Source: JAXGTD01 sp040775095
GTDB lineage: Bacteria; Pseudomonadota; Gammaproteobacteria; Chromatiales; Chromatiaceae
Reading direction: 5' to 3'
Length of the DNA stretch: 22,700 nucleotides
Assembly: GCA_040775095.1 (NCBI GenBank)
Contig: JAXGTD010000060.1
Span: 1 to 22,700, forward strand
Under the pieces are notes generated by a model. That model saw nothing but the letters and a program-made list of their open reading frames with translations, searched no databases and was not told the origin of the DNA. The position numbers were made by a program, and so were the translations under genes. Shown here one piece after another: positions 8,188 to 16,926 of the stretch; positions within the stretch are counted from its first letter, which is position 1; each line of letters begins with the position of its first letter.

Positions 8188-8420
8188 CGAAGGCGGCCGC
8201 CGCGGGCAGCGGCTCGCAAGCCCAAACAGGCCCGTCCGCGGGGGCCCTTCAGCCCCGCGAGCTTGCTAAAGAGGGGACCCGCCGCGGCGGGAAACGGTCA
8301 GCGAGGTCAGATGAAGAGGTTGTCGGGAGATCGGCTGCACGCGGCAGTGGCCTGCCGGGATTCAGGTGGGTATGGCGTCGAAATCTAGCACCGTGGAGGT
8401 CGTTCCCGCAATAGACCGGG
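8188..8420. other. Non-coding region upstream of secF
   Basis: No gene is supported between the secF start and the REP-like array. A perfect 14-bp palindrome CCCGCCGCGGCGGG lies at 8278-8291. The secF promoter should be in this stretch or within the array, but none was recognised. Confidence 0.5.
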
Positions 8421-8579
8421 TCGGGTCGCCCGCAAGCGGGCTCCTACGGGCTGCCGCGTTGGATCGGGTCGGCCGCAAGCGGGCTCCTACGGGGCGTTGC
8501 GCTTTGTCGGGTCGCCCGCAAGCGGGCTCCTACGGGCTGCCGCGTTGGATCGGGTCGCCCGCAAGCGGGCTCCTACGGG
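8421..8579. repeat. REP-like palindromic repeat array, four units at 43-bp period
   Basis: Four 30-bp units begin at 8421, 8464, 8507 and 8550. Each carries the hairpin core GCCCGC-AA-GCGGGC followed by TCCTACGGG; unit 2 has one core mismatch (GGCCGC). The three intervening spacers are each 13 bp, and the first and third are identical (CTGCCGCGTTGGA). The exact 43-bp periodicity and spacer identity indicate tandem duplication of a REP-like (repetitive extragenic palindrome) element. Units 3 and 4 overlap the 3' end of the hybrid kinase gene. Confidence 0.9.
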
Positions 8580-11500
8580 CGACTCGGAGGGTCTCTCTCG
8601 CCGCGGGAAAATCGTAGTCTTCGATCTGGCGGCCGAGCTCGTTTGTCATCTCACCCAGCGCGTGCCGCAGCAGGGGGCGGGAGGTTCTAAACAGCTCCAC
8701 GGCGGCGGCATCGGCCGCGGCCAGCAATGTCTCCAGCCGATCCAGGAAGGCCGGTAGCTCGGCGGGATCGGCCTCGATTGCCGGCTCGGTCTCGGTCTCC
8801 TCGCCCAATCCGCTGAAGGCGGCGTGCAGGGCCGCCAGCTCCACACGGCAACGCTCTTTCAGTGGTCTCAGATCGGATTGCGGCCTACCCTGGCGCACGG
8901 CCGCCTCCAGTGCCTGAGCCGACTCGCTCAGGCGGGTCAGGCCCAGCGTGGCGGCGGTGCCCTTGAGCAGGTGCGCAAGGGGCAGGGCCAACTCCGGTTC
9001 GGCGTCGGCAATGCGTGTCATGTCTTGCCAGTGGCGTTCGACGAATTGTCGCAGCAGACGCGCCAGGGCCGGCACGTCATCGCGCAGGGCGCGGAGCCCC
9101 CGCGCCAGATCCAGGCCCTCGATCCGCGCCAGACGATCGCGCAGGGCCGCATCGCCGGCCACCTCCGCCACCCCGGGGGCGGGCTTGGCCTGATCCGCCG
9201 CGACTGTCTCCGAGGCGATCCGTGTTGGCAACCATTTGAGCAACATGGCGAACAGGACCTCGGGGTCGACTGGCTTGGCGACGAAGTCGTTCATACCGAC
9301 GGCCTGGCAGCGCTCGCGGTCTTCGGCGAGGGCATTGGCGGTCATGGCCAGCACCGGAACCAACTTGCCATGCGGCAGGGTGCGGATCCGCCGGGTCGCC
9401 TCCAGGCCATCCATGTGCGGCATCTGCAGGTCCATCAGCACAAGCGCATAGGCATTCTCCCGCACCCGGTCCACCGCCTCGATGCCGTCTTCGGCCAGAT
9501 CCGGCGCCAGACCGACACTGCGCAGCAGCCCCAATGCGACCTCCTGATTGGTGGGGTCATCCTCGACCAGCAACAGACGCACGCCGCGATAGTCGCGCGC
9601 CAGACGCGCCTCGGCGTCGTTGGTTGGCAGCCTCTTGGTGTCGGTTGTTGCCGTGCGCTCCACCTTCTCCATTGGCACCGTCAACCAGAATCGACTGCCG
9701 ACACCGGGTGTGCTCTCCACGCCGATCTCGCCCCCCATCAGCTCGACCAGACGCTTGCTCAGGGCCAGGCCCAGGCCGGTGCCGCCATAGCGGCGGGTGG
9801 TGGAGCTGTCGGCCTGCTCAAAGGCCGAGAAGAGCCGGGTCTGGGCCTCCGGTCCGATCCCGATCCCCGTGTCGATCACCTCAAAGCGCAGCAGCACGCT
9901 CTCGGCATCCTCTTTGGCAACGCGGCCGCGCAGCGTGACCGAGCCCTTCTCGGTGAACTTGACCGCATTGCCCGCCAGGTTGATCAGCACCTGCGTGAGC
10001 CGGGTCGCGTCACAGCGCAAGTCGAACGGCAGGGCACCCATGTCGACGACCAGCCGCAATCCCTTTGCCTTGACGAGATCGGCCAGCATCGACACGACGT
10101 TGCCGGACAGGGCGGTCAGCGAAATCCGGGTCTGTTCCAGCGCCAGCTTGCCGGCCTCGATCTTGGAGAGATCGAGGATATCGTTGATCAGGTTGAGCAG
10201 GTGCTGACCGGCACTGGTGATCTTGCGCAGTCTCTCCCCCTGATCCGGCGTGACACCGCCGCGGCGCAACAGATGGGTCATGCCGATGATGGCATTGATC
10301 GGGGTGCGGATCTCGTGGCTCATATTGGCCAGGAAGGTGGCCTTGGCCTGGGTGGCGGCGACGGCGAGTGAGAGGGCATCGTTCAGCGCGGCCGTGCGTT
10401 CCTCCACCAATTCTTCCAGGTGCTGGCGGTGACGCTCGAGCTCCTGACTCATCCGATTCTTCTCGGTGATGTCTTCCTTGATCGCCAGATAGTGCGTGAT
10501 GCGCCCATCGGGCTGGCGGATCGGCGCAATGTGGGCGAACTCCACGTATTCCTCGCCGTTCTTGCGCCGATTGATCAGCTGTCCCTTCCAGCTCTCGCCA
10601 CGTGTCAACATGTCCCACATCCCCACGTGGGTCTCCCTCGGGGTCCTGCCGGATTGCAGGACGCGCGGATTCTGGCCGATCAGCTCCTCGCGTGCGTAGC
10701 CCGTCGTTTGGACGAATGCCTCGTTGACGTATTCGATCCGGGCGTCCAGATCGGTGATGACGATGCTCTCCGGGCTCTGCTCCACGGCCAGGGAGAGCTT
10801 GCGCAATTCGGCCTCGGCCTGCTTGCGCGCCGTTATATCCAGGCCGAAACCGTAATTCCTGGTGCCGAGGCGGATATAACCCCAGACGATGTCCTTCTTG
10901 GAGCCGTCCTTGCAGGTGACCACCGCCTCCATGGGCTCAATCGCCGACCGGGTCTCGATCGCGCGCCGGACCCGGAGTTGCCACTCGTCCATCAGTTGCC
11001 GGCGGTAGGTCTCGTCCGGATACGCCCGCGGCCACCAGTCATCAAGCCTGGGGATTTCCTCCAAGGAGTAACCGAACAGCTCAACGAACGCGGGGTTGAT
11101 GTATTCGGCTGTCTGTTCCAGGCCGGTGGATACGTAGATGGCCAGCGGGAGCGTCTCGATCGTCGACCGGAATGTCGACTCACTCTGCCTTAACGCGATC
11201 TCGTTTTGCTTTCGCTCGGTGATGTCCTCGATCATCGCCAGCGCATAGAACGACTGGTTGCCTGGGCCGGGAATTCTCGTCAGCGTCCGCGCGCCCCACA
11301 TGGCTTCGCCGTTCTTCTTGAGATATTGCTTCTCCGCCCTGTGTTTCTGGATCTGTCGGTCGCGCAGCTGCTCGATCGCCGTGGCGTCCAGGTCTCGATC
11401 GTCCGGATGGGTGACATCCCGGGTGGTCAGCCGCTGCAGCTCGGCTTGGGTGTAGCCGAGCATCTCGCAGAAGGCCGCATTCACCCTGACGAACCGACCG

Positions 11501-13413
11501 TCGACCAGGTCCGCCATTGCGATGCCCAATCCGCTTTCTTCAAAGATCTTACGAAAACGCTCCTCGCTCTCGCGTAGCGCGCCCTCCGCCAGCGCGCGCG
11601 CCGTCTCGTGGGCAAGGCTATCCAAGGCAAAGCTGATATCGCTGGCCATTTCATGCAGCAGTTGCCGGATCTCGGCGTCGAAGGCATCGACTTCGCCAGC
11701 GTAGAGGGTGAGTGCGCCGACGACCTCGCCATTGCGCTGCAGCGGCAGTGCTGCCGAGGCCCGCCATCCGACACGCGCGCCGCGCTCGCGCCAGATAGCG
11801 GTTTGTGGGTCACGGAGAAAGTCCTGGCACCAGAAGGGCCGATTCTCCCGTATCGCGGTTCCAGTCGGACCCTGACCGTGCCGGTCCTCCGCCTTGGTGG
11901 AGATCTCGATATTGGTCAGGTAACCCAGCTCATCGCCAAAAGACGCAACGGGCCTGACCTGTCGGCTGGTCTCGTCAACGAGCCCGATCCAGGCCATTTT
12001 CATGCCGCCGTATTCAACCGCGACGCGGCAGACCTCGGGAAACAGCTCGGCCTCGCTGGTACGGCGTATGATGGCCTGGTTGCACTGGCTCAACGCGGCG
12101 TAGAGACGGGTGATGCGTTGCAGTCTGGCCTCATTGTATTTTCGCTCGGTGATGTCCTGGAATGACCCATGGACCTTCACCACCCTGCCGTTTTCCATGA
12201 TGGGGTGGCCGATGGTTCGCACCCATTTCCGGTTTCCCTTCGCCGTCTCCATCTCCAGCTCGAGATCGTAGGGCCGGCCCGATTCGACGGCCTGTTTCAG
12301 CGCGGTGTCGATTTGCAGGCGGGAGCTCGGGGTGTAGAAGCTCAGGCCCAATGCCACGCTCGGCTCCAGATCTGCATCGAGGTCATGGATGCGCGCGACC
12401 TCTTTGGTCCAGCTTCCCTTTCCGGTGACCGGGTCGAACACCCAGCCTCCGACCTGGGCGATCCGGCCTGTTTCGTTCAGCAGAGCCTCATTGAATCGCA
12501 GCGCCTCCTCGGCCTGCTTGCGTGCGGTGATGTCCTTACCCGAGCTGAGGGTCCCGATGATCGCCTTGCCCTCGTCGTCCCGAAGATAGGCGTTGTGCCA
12601 GGCGATCATGCGCTGCCGGCCATCGCGGCATTGGACCGCGTTCTCGTAGGATTCCGCCGTCTCCAGCTTGCCGGCCATGATGCGTTGGAAAGCCGGATAG
12701 ACCAGGTCCATGCCCTCGGGCTGGGGCAGGCAGGTGGCAAACCAGTTTCGGCCCAGCAACTCGCCTTCCGTGAAGCCCAGGAGCGTGCAGCCCCAGCGAT
12801 TGAGCATGGTGATGCGCCCCTCGGAATCCAGCGCGACCAGGATGGCCTGCACGGTATCGAGATAGCGCTGCTTGAGGTCCCGCTCTTGCCGCAACGCCTG
12901 CTCGTTCTGCCGGGTCTTGCGTTCGGACGCCTCCAGCTGCACCAGTTTCTGCTCGAGCTTGTGGATCAGGACCTGGTTGTATTCCTTCGTCAACTCGGCC
13001 TCCGGCAGCGGCGCCTCGTGTGTGGCCACTGATTGCTGACCGTCGTGGGCGGCGATGACCGCCTCGATCCGGGCCATGAAGGCGTCCGGCTCGGCCGGTT
13101 TGACGATGAAGGCGTCCGCGCCCAGGGCGAGGGCAAGCTGTTGGTCCTTGGGGTCGGTATAGGTGGCCGTGTAGAACACCAGGGGTACGGATTTGAGCCG
13201 CGGATCGGCCTTGCACGCGCGGCACAGCGCGAAGCCATCCAGCACCGGCATCAGGATATCGCTGACGATCAGACCGGGGGTTGCCTGTCTGGCCATGGCC
13301 AGCGCCTCGGCGCCGTCGCGTGCCGTCTCGACCGGATAGCCGTGGTGCTGGAACAGGACCTGGAGCAGGTAGCGATTCTCGTCTTTGTCATCGACCACCA
13401 GTACGCGCTTCAT
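8530..13413 (-). CDS. Giant hybrid sensor histidine kinase with N-terminal receiver, PAS/GAF sensors, receiver and HPt
   Basis: 1627 residues from the ATG at 13411-13413, chosen because AAGGGGAGC precedes it and the receiver fold starts at once (MKRVLVVDD). Domains in order: receiver 1-120 (Asp52); coiled coil about 140-180; PAS about 185-300; PAS about 305-425; GAF about 440-600; PAS about 615-735, 745-863 and 872-985; HisKA with MSHEIRTP (His1033); HATPase with N, G1 and G2 boxes (LINLAGNAVKF, DTGIGIG, GGTGLGL); second receiver (Asp1328); HPt with AHLLKGTAATLG (His1481). No transmembrane segment was seen, so it is probably a cytoplasmic phosphorelay kinase sensing redox, ligands or other signals through its PAS/GAF modules. 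The last about 16 residues and the TAG stop are encoded by the REP-like array. It lies 237 bp downstream of an HD-GYP regulator in the same direction, a plausible phosphorelay partner. Confidence 0.95.
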   Translation of the reverse strand: MKRVLVVDDKDENRYLLQVLFQHHGYPVETARDGAEALAMARQATPGLIVSDILMPVLDGFALCRACKADPRLKSVPLVFYTATYTDPKDQQLALALGADAFIVKPAEPDAFMARIEAVIAAHDGQQSVATHEAPLPEAELTKEYNQVLIHKLEQKLVQLEASERKTRQNEQALRQERDLKQRYLDTVQAILVALDSEGRITMLNRWGCTLLGFTEGELLGRNWFATCLPQPEGMDLVYPAFQRIMAGKLETAESYENAVQCRDGRQRMIAWHNAYLRDDEGKAIIGTLSSGKDITARKQAEEALRFNEALLNETGRIAQVGGWVFDPVTGKGSWTKEVARIHDLDADLEPSVALGLSFYTPSSRLQIDTALKQAVESGRPYDLELEMETAKGNRKWVRTIGHPIMENGRVVKVHGSFQDITERKYNEARLQRITRLYAALSQCNQAIIRRTSEAELFPEVCRVAVEYGGMKMAWIGLVDETSRQVRPVASFGDELGYLTNIEISTKAEDRHGQGPTGTAIRENRPFWCQDFLRDPQTAIWRERGARVGWRASAALPLQRNGEVVGALTLYAGEVDAFDAEIRQLLHEMASDISFALDSLAHETARALAEGALRESEERFRKIFEESGLGIAMADLVDGRFVRVNAAFCEMLGYTQAELQRLTTRDVTHPDDRDLDATAIEQLRDRQIQKHRAEKQYLKKNGEAMWGARTLTRIPGPGNQSFYALAMIEDITERKQNEIALRQSESTFRSTIETLPLAIYVSTGLEQTAEYINPAFVELFGYSLEEIPRLDDWWPRAYPDETYRRQLMDEWQLRVRRAIETRSAIEPMEAVVTCKDGSKKDIVWGYIRLGTRNYGFGLDITARKQAEAELRKLSLAVEQSPESIVITDLDARIEYVNEAFVQTTGYAREELIGQNPRVLQSGRTPRETHVGMWDMLTRGESWKGQLINRRKNGEEYVEFAHIAPIRQPDGRITHYLAIKEDITEKNRMSQELERHRQHLEELVEERTAALNDALSLAVAATQAKATFLANMSHEIRTPINAIIGMTHLLRRGGVTPDQGERLRKITSAGQHLLNLINDILDLSKIEAGKLALEQTRISLTALSGNVVSMLADLVKAKGLRLVVDMGALPFDLRCDATRLTQVLINLAGNAVKFTEKGSVTLRGRVAKEDAESVLLRFEVIDTGIGIGPEAQTRLFSAFEQADSSTTRRYGGTGLGLALSKRLVELMGGEIGVESTPGVGSRFWLTVPMEKVERTATTDTKRLPTNDAEARLARDYRGVRLLLVEDDPTNQEVALGLLRSVGLAPDLAEDGIEAVDRVRENAYALVLMDLQMPHMDGLEATRRIRTLPHGKLVPVLAMTANALAEDRERCQAVGMNDFVAKPVDPEVLFAMLLKWLPTRIASETVAADQAKPAPGVAEVAGDAALRDRLARIEGLDLARGLRALRDDVPALARLLRQFVERHWQDMTRIADAEPELALPLAHLLKGTAATLGLTRLSESAQALEAAVRQGRPQSDLRPLKERCRVELAALHAAFSGLGEETETEPAIEADPAELPAFLDRLETLLAAADAAAVELFRTSRPLLRHALGEMTNELGRQIEDYDFPAARETLRVARRSPLAGDPIQRGSP

Positions 13414-13650
13414 CGCTGCTCCCCTTCGCGTGCCGTACGCAGATCGCGCTTCTGTTCCAGGTCTTGGATGCGCGGAGCCTTCGCCTTCATCCGACCGATG
13501 CCCGAGGCGGCGAAATGCTCGGGAGGCCAATCATGTGCCAGAATCAGAGTGCGACGCGGACGTGGCGTTCTCGACTCGGGGGAAATGGAAAAATTTTGCG
13601 TGGCAACGCCTCGAGGGCGCAAGTCGGACAGCCGCCTGGGCGACGGCCCC
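13414..13650. other. Gap between the HD-GYP gene and the hybrid kinase
   Basis: 237 bp with no supported gene. An in-frame extension of the kinase reaches to 13530 but has arginine/alanine-rich, non-domain composition and lies before the clear Shine-Dalgarno of the downstream ATG. A separate kinase promoter could sit here; none was recognised. Confidence 0.5.
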
Positions 13651-14781
13651 CTAGTCCAGGTCGTCGAGGTGGCGTTGGGCGATGTCCGTAAAGACATCAT
13701 AGTTGGCGAGGAAGACATCGGCGATGTCCGGGTCGAAATGCCGGCCGCGGCTGGCGGCCATGATGCCGCGCGCTCGTTGGAAAGACATCGGGGGCTTGTA
13801 GACGCGCGCGGAGATGAGCGCGTCGAACACATCGGCCAGGGCCATGAGCCGGGCGGAGATGGGGATGGCATCCCCGGCAAGACCATCCGGATAACCGCTG
13901 CCATCCCATTTCTCGTGGTGCCAGTGGGCGATCTCCTTGGCCAACGCGAGAAACTCCACCGGGCGCTCGGCGTCACGCTCCGCCTGCTCGATGGCCTCGG
14001 CACCCAGGCGGGTGTGGCTCTGCATGATCACCCACTCCCGCGGGGTGAGCTTGCCGGGTTTGAGCAGGATCTGGTCGGGGATACCCACCTTGCCGATGTC
14101 GTGCAGCGGGGCGGATCGGGTGAGAAGCTCGATGGTGTGCTCGTTGAGAAAAGCGGCAAAGCGGGGATGGTCCCGGAGCCGCGTGGCCAGCTCATATACG
14201 TAGTCCTGGGTGCGCAGGATATGGTTGCCCGTCTCCGGGTCACGGGTCTCGGCCAGGTGCGCGAGGGCACGGATACTGACCACCTGGGTCAGGTCATTCT
14301 CCGCCATGCGCCGCGCCACTTCTGCCTCCAGCAGAGTGTTCTGGTTGCGCAGGCAGTCTCGTGCGCGCTTGACCTCCAGTTGGGTATGCACCCGGGCCAG
14401 CAGCAGGGCCGGCTTGATGGGCTTGGAGATATAATCGGCGGCACCCAGCTTCAGACCATGTTCCTCATCCTCGCTGGCGCCCATGGTCGTGACAAAGATC
14501 GTCGGAATGTCACGCGTCGATGGATTGCTCTTCAGGCGCGCCAGCACCTCGTACCCGTCTATCCCTGGCATCATGACGTCGAGCAGAATCAGGTCCGGCT
14601 GGGGATCGCCTGCCGCGATGCGCAGGGCCAATTCTCCGGACTTGGCCGCCAGCACCCGATAGCTGGGTTGCAGCAACGTGACCAGAATCTCCAGATTGGC
14701 GGACTCGTCGTCGACAGTCAGGATGGTGACATCATCCGGCGAGCTCGATCCGGAAAAGCAAGGGTGCCTGGTCCACATCAT
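13651..14781 (-). CDS. Response regulator with HD-GYP domain (putative c-di-GMP phosphodiesterase)
   Basis: 376 residues: an N-terminal receiver domain (about 17-135) with LILLDVMMPGIDG and phosphoacceptor Asp68, then a short helix and an HD-GYP domain (about 160-370). The metal-binding HD pair is in PLHDIGKVGIPD (His227-Asp228), the following HWHHEKWDGSGYPDGL carries GYP at 296-298, and LADVFDAL is also present. HD-GYP proteins hydrolyse cyclic di-GMP to pGpG or GMP, and all the key residues seem present, so activity is likely. Two adjacent ATGs (14781 and 14778) are possible starts; no clear ribosome site is visible. It is upstream of, and codirectional with, the hybrid kinase, suggesting that kinase output controls c-di-GMP degradation. 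Confidence 0.94.
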   Translation of the reverse strand: MMWTRHPCFSGSSSPDDVTILTVDDESANLEILVTLLQPSYRVLAAKSGELALRIAAGDPQPDLILLDVMMPGIDGYEVLARLKSNPSTRDIPTIFVTTMGASEDEEHGLKLGAADYISKPIKPALLLARVHTQLEVKRARDCLRNQNTLLEAEVARRMAENDLTQVVSIRALAHLAETRDPETGNHILRTQDYVYELATRLRDHPRFAAFLNEHTIELLTRSAPLHDIGKVGIPDQILLKPGKLTPREWVIMQSHTRLGAEAIEQAERDAERPVEFLALAKEIAHWHHEKWDGSGYPDGLAGDAIPISARLMALADVFDALISARVYKPPMSFQRARGIMAASRGRHFDPDIADVFLANYDVFTDIAQRHLDDLD

Positions 14782-15135
14782 CGTTGTGCCGTGGGCAAAG
14801 GGCTGGGCTTGCGCTCATCAAGCGCTGCTGAAGCCGGGTTGAGCAGACAGTATGCAAGAAAAGCGTAGCACCTGGCGGCCGACGCTGCGGCCGCCGCGGC
14901 CAATGGCGATGTCCAATCCGGTCGGTTGGTGCCGTCCCGGGTTGGTCGACTGCCGATGCCAGGCGCCTGCCCCCTTGTCGGGACCTCTTCGCGTCGCGCA
15001 GGCCTGTGCGCCCGGACGGCGTCGGGTCTGCGAGGGCCTCCAGGCGACTCGGCCCCGGGGCGCCATCCGCGCCCGGCTGGCGATGCACGCCGGGCCCTTT
15101 TGAGGCGGCCCGCGCCGGGGCGTGACGGGGCAGCG
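14782..15135. other. Intergenic region upstream of the HD-GYP gene
   Basis: 354 bp without a convincing gene. It holds a perfect inverted repeat, GGCGGCCG (14874-14881) and CGGCCGCC (14888-14895) with a 6-nt loop, about 93 bp upstream of the regulator start. This could be a hairpin in the leader, an operator, or a remote transcript end for the transporter operon. No promoter consensus was recognised. Confidence 0.5.
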
Positions 15136-16470
15136 CTACGAGGTTGCAAACAGCGTGTCGAACAGCAGCGCGTACACGGCGCTCGCCACCGCCAGGCTCG
15201 CCACCATCGCCGGCATGCCGATCTTGATCCAACGTGCCGGGGAGATGCGCGCCTCGGGCATGTCGGCGCGCTCTGCCTCGGCCACGCAGATGATGTTGGC
15301 GGTGGCGCCGATGTGGGTCCCATTGCCGCCGAGGCCCACGCCGATGGCAAGCGCCCACCAGAGGGGCTCGACGGCAAGACCCTTGGCCTGCAGCCCGGCG
15401 ACGATCGGGATCATTGTGACCGTGAACGGGATGTTGTCGACCACCGCGGAGACCACCGCGGCGACCCACATCAGCAGCAATGCCGTCATCAGCAGCTCGG
15501 AGGGGTCGCGGGCCATGTGGACGAGCTGCTCGCCGATCAGATCGAGCAGTCCGGACGCCTCGACACCGCCGACGAGGACGAACAGCGCCGCGAAGAACAG
15601 CAGCACCGGCCATTCTGCCTGCTTGAGCAGGTCTTCCGGGTCGGGCCGGACCAGCGCCAGCGCGATGACCAGGCCAATGAAGGCGACGAAGGCCGGATAG
15701 AGCTCCAGGTGGTGGTGTACGAAGAACAGCCCGATCACGATGCTCATGGCCAGCAGCACCCGGCGCAGCATCGCGGGTTCCTTGATCGCCTTGCTCTCGT
15801 CCAGGTCGAGGGCCATCGAACGGGCCTCGGCCAGACCGCCCGGCGGATAGTGTAGCTGCTCGCGAAACAGCACCAGCAGCAGCCCGACCGTGATCAGCCA
15901 AACGGGCACGATGATCGGCAACAGGTGGATCAGGAATGCGTTGAAATCGAGCCCGGCCGCGGAGCCGATCATGATGTTGGGTGGGTCGCCGACCAGGGTC
16001 GATGCGCCGCCGATATTCGACAACATCGCCTCGGCCATCAGGTAGGGCGCCGGGTTCAGGTTCAGCATGCGCGTGATCAGCACCGTCAGCGGTGCGAAGA
16101 TGATCACGGTGGTGACGTTGTCCAGAAACATCGACAGCACGCTGACCGCCAGCGCGAGATAGACCAGAAGCCGGCGCGGCGACGCGGCGGAAAGCTTGGC
16201 CAGCCGAATGGCGAGATACTCGAAGCCGCCGGTCGGGCGAAGCAGCGCCACCAGTAGCATCATGCCCAGCAGCAGCAGCATCGTGTTGCCGTCTACCGCG
16301 GCGAGCGCCTCGTCCTGTGTGTAGAAGCCCGCGAGCTCACCGATGACGACCATGGCCACGGCGCCGCCCAATGCGGCGATCGTGCGGTGCAGGCGCTCGG
16401 AGAAGATCAGGATGTACGCCGCGAGCAGGATGCCAGCGGCCAGGGTCATCTGGGTCGTACTGCCGTCCAT
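15136..16470 (-). CDS. ArsB/NhaD-family ion transporter (SLC13-like, IT superfamily)
   Basis: 444 residues with about 11-12 membrane segments. The two pseudo-symmetric halves each contain the expected signature: FLDNVTTVIIFAPLTVL (115-131) and NIGGASTLVGDPPNIMIG (152-169) in the first; VVDNIPFTVTMIPI and LGGNGTHIGATANII in the second. These are the hallmarks of the ArsB/NhaD/P-protein group of anion transporters and Na+/H+ antiporters. Substrate is uncertain: Na+/H+ exchange, arsenite and inorganic anions such as sulfate are all known in the wider superfamily. The start lies 3 bp after the stop of a two-CBS protein, so the two are almost surely one operon, with the CBS protein as a likely regulatory partner. 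Confidence 0.9.
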   Translation of the reverse strand: MDGSTTQMTLAAGILLAAYILIFSERLHRTIAALGGAVAMVVIGELAGFYTQDEALAAVDGNTMLLLLGMMLLVALLRPTGGFEYLAIRLAKLSAASPRRLLVYLALAVSVLSMFLDNVTTVIIFAPLTVLITRMLNLNPAPYLMAEAMLSNIGGASTLVGDPPNIMIGSAAGLDFNAFLIHLLPIIVPVWLITVGLLLVLFREQLHYPPGGLAEARSMALDLDESKAIKEPAMLRRVLLAMSIVIGLFFVHHHLELYPAFVAFIGLVIALALVRPDPEDLLKQAEWPVLLFFAALFVLVGGVEASGLLDLIGEQLVHMARDPSELLMTALLLMWVAAVVSAVVDNIPFTVTMIPIVAGLQAKGLAVEPLWWALAIGVGLGGNGTHIGATANIICVAEAERADMPEARISPARWIKIGMPAMVASLAVASAVYALLFDTLFATS

Positions 16471-16473
16471 GCA

Positions 16474-16926
16474 TCAGCTCTCCGCGTAGCGAATCATGGC
16501 CTCACCGATGCCCATGATCGAGACGCAGCCGTAGTATTCGTCGCCCTCGATGACGAACAGATAGGTCGTGTCATGGCGTTCCATCGCCGCCAGCGCCTTG
16601 GAGATCGGCGTGCCGCGACTGATCCGGACGACATCGGGCAGTACGAAGGGGTCGATCTTGAGGGCAAGAACGTGGCGCGCCTTCTCCGCGGGGATGGTCA
16701 GGCTCGGGAGCTTATCGCCGAGCAGGGCGACGTGCTTGACCATGAAGTCCGGGATGCAGGTGATCTTCAGCACATGACGGATGCTGGCCTTGCCGGTGAT
16801 GTGGCCACTGGCGTCGCGGAACGGCAGCCCCGGCACCTGCTTGGCGGCGCATTCCCGGAACAGGTCCTCGACGGGCATGCCGGGGGTGGCGACAGCGGTC
16901 GGAACGATCAGGTCGTCGAGCGTCAC
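16474..16926 (-). CDS. Tandem CBS-domain protein
   Basis: 150 residues from a GTG at 16924-16926, giving VTLDDLIVPTAVATPGMPV, with AGAGGAC about 12 bp upstream. The longer frame upstream is arginine/proline-rich and non-conserved, so it is rejected. Two CBS motifs fill the protein: about 5-70 (ending in ITGKASIRHVLK) and about 88-148 (ending YYGCVSIMGIGEAMI). CBS pairs bind adenosyl ligands such as AMP, ATP or SAM and often regulate transporters. Spacing to the downstream transporter is 3 bp, arguing that it gates or modulates that transporter in response to energy state; this role is inference. Confidence 0.88.
   Translation of the reverse strand: MTLDDLIVPTAVATPGMPVEDLFRECAAKQVPGLPFRDASGHITGKASIRHVLKITCIPDFMVKHVALLGDKLPSLTIPAEKARHVLALKIDPFVLPDVVRISRGTPISKALAAMERHDTTYLFVIEGDEYYGCVSIMGIGEAMIRYAES

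Noticed and set aside
8421..8579. CRISPR-like array of regular repeats
   Set aside because: Spacers are only 13 bp, two are identical, the repeat core is a REP-type palindrome, and no cas gene is near.
8824..10371. 515-codon plus-strand open frame opposite the hybrid kinase
   Set aside because: Antisense to the HATPase/receiver/HPt region; no motifs and typical high-GC shadow composition.
13414..13530. Upstream extension of the hybrid kinase
   Set aside because: The first 39 residues are Arg/Ala/Gly-rich with no domain, and a good ribosome site precedes the internal ATG at 13413.
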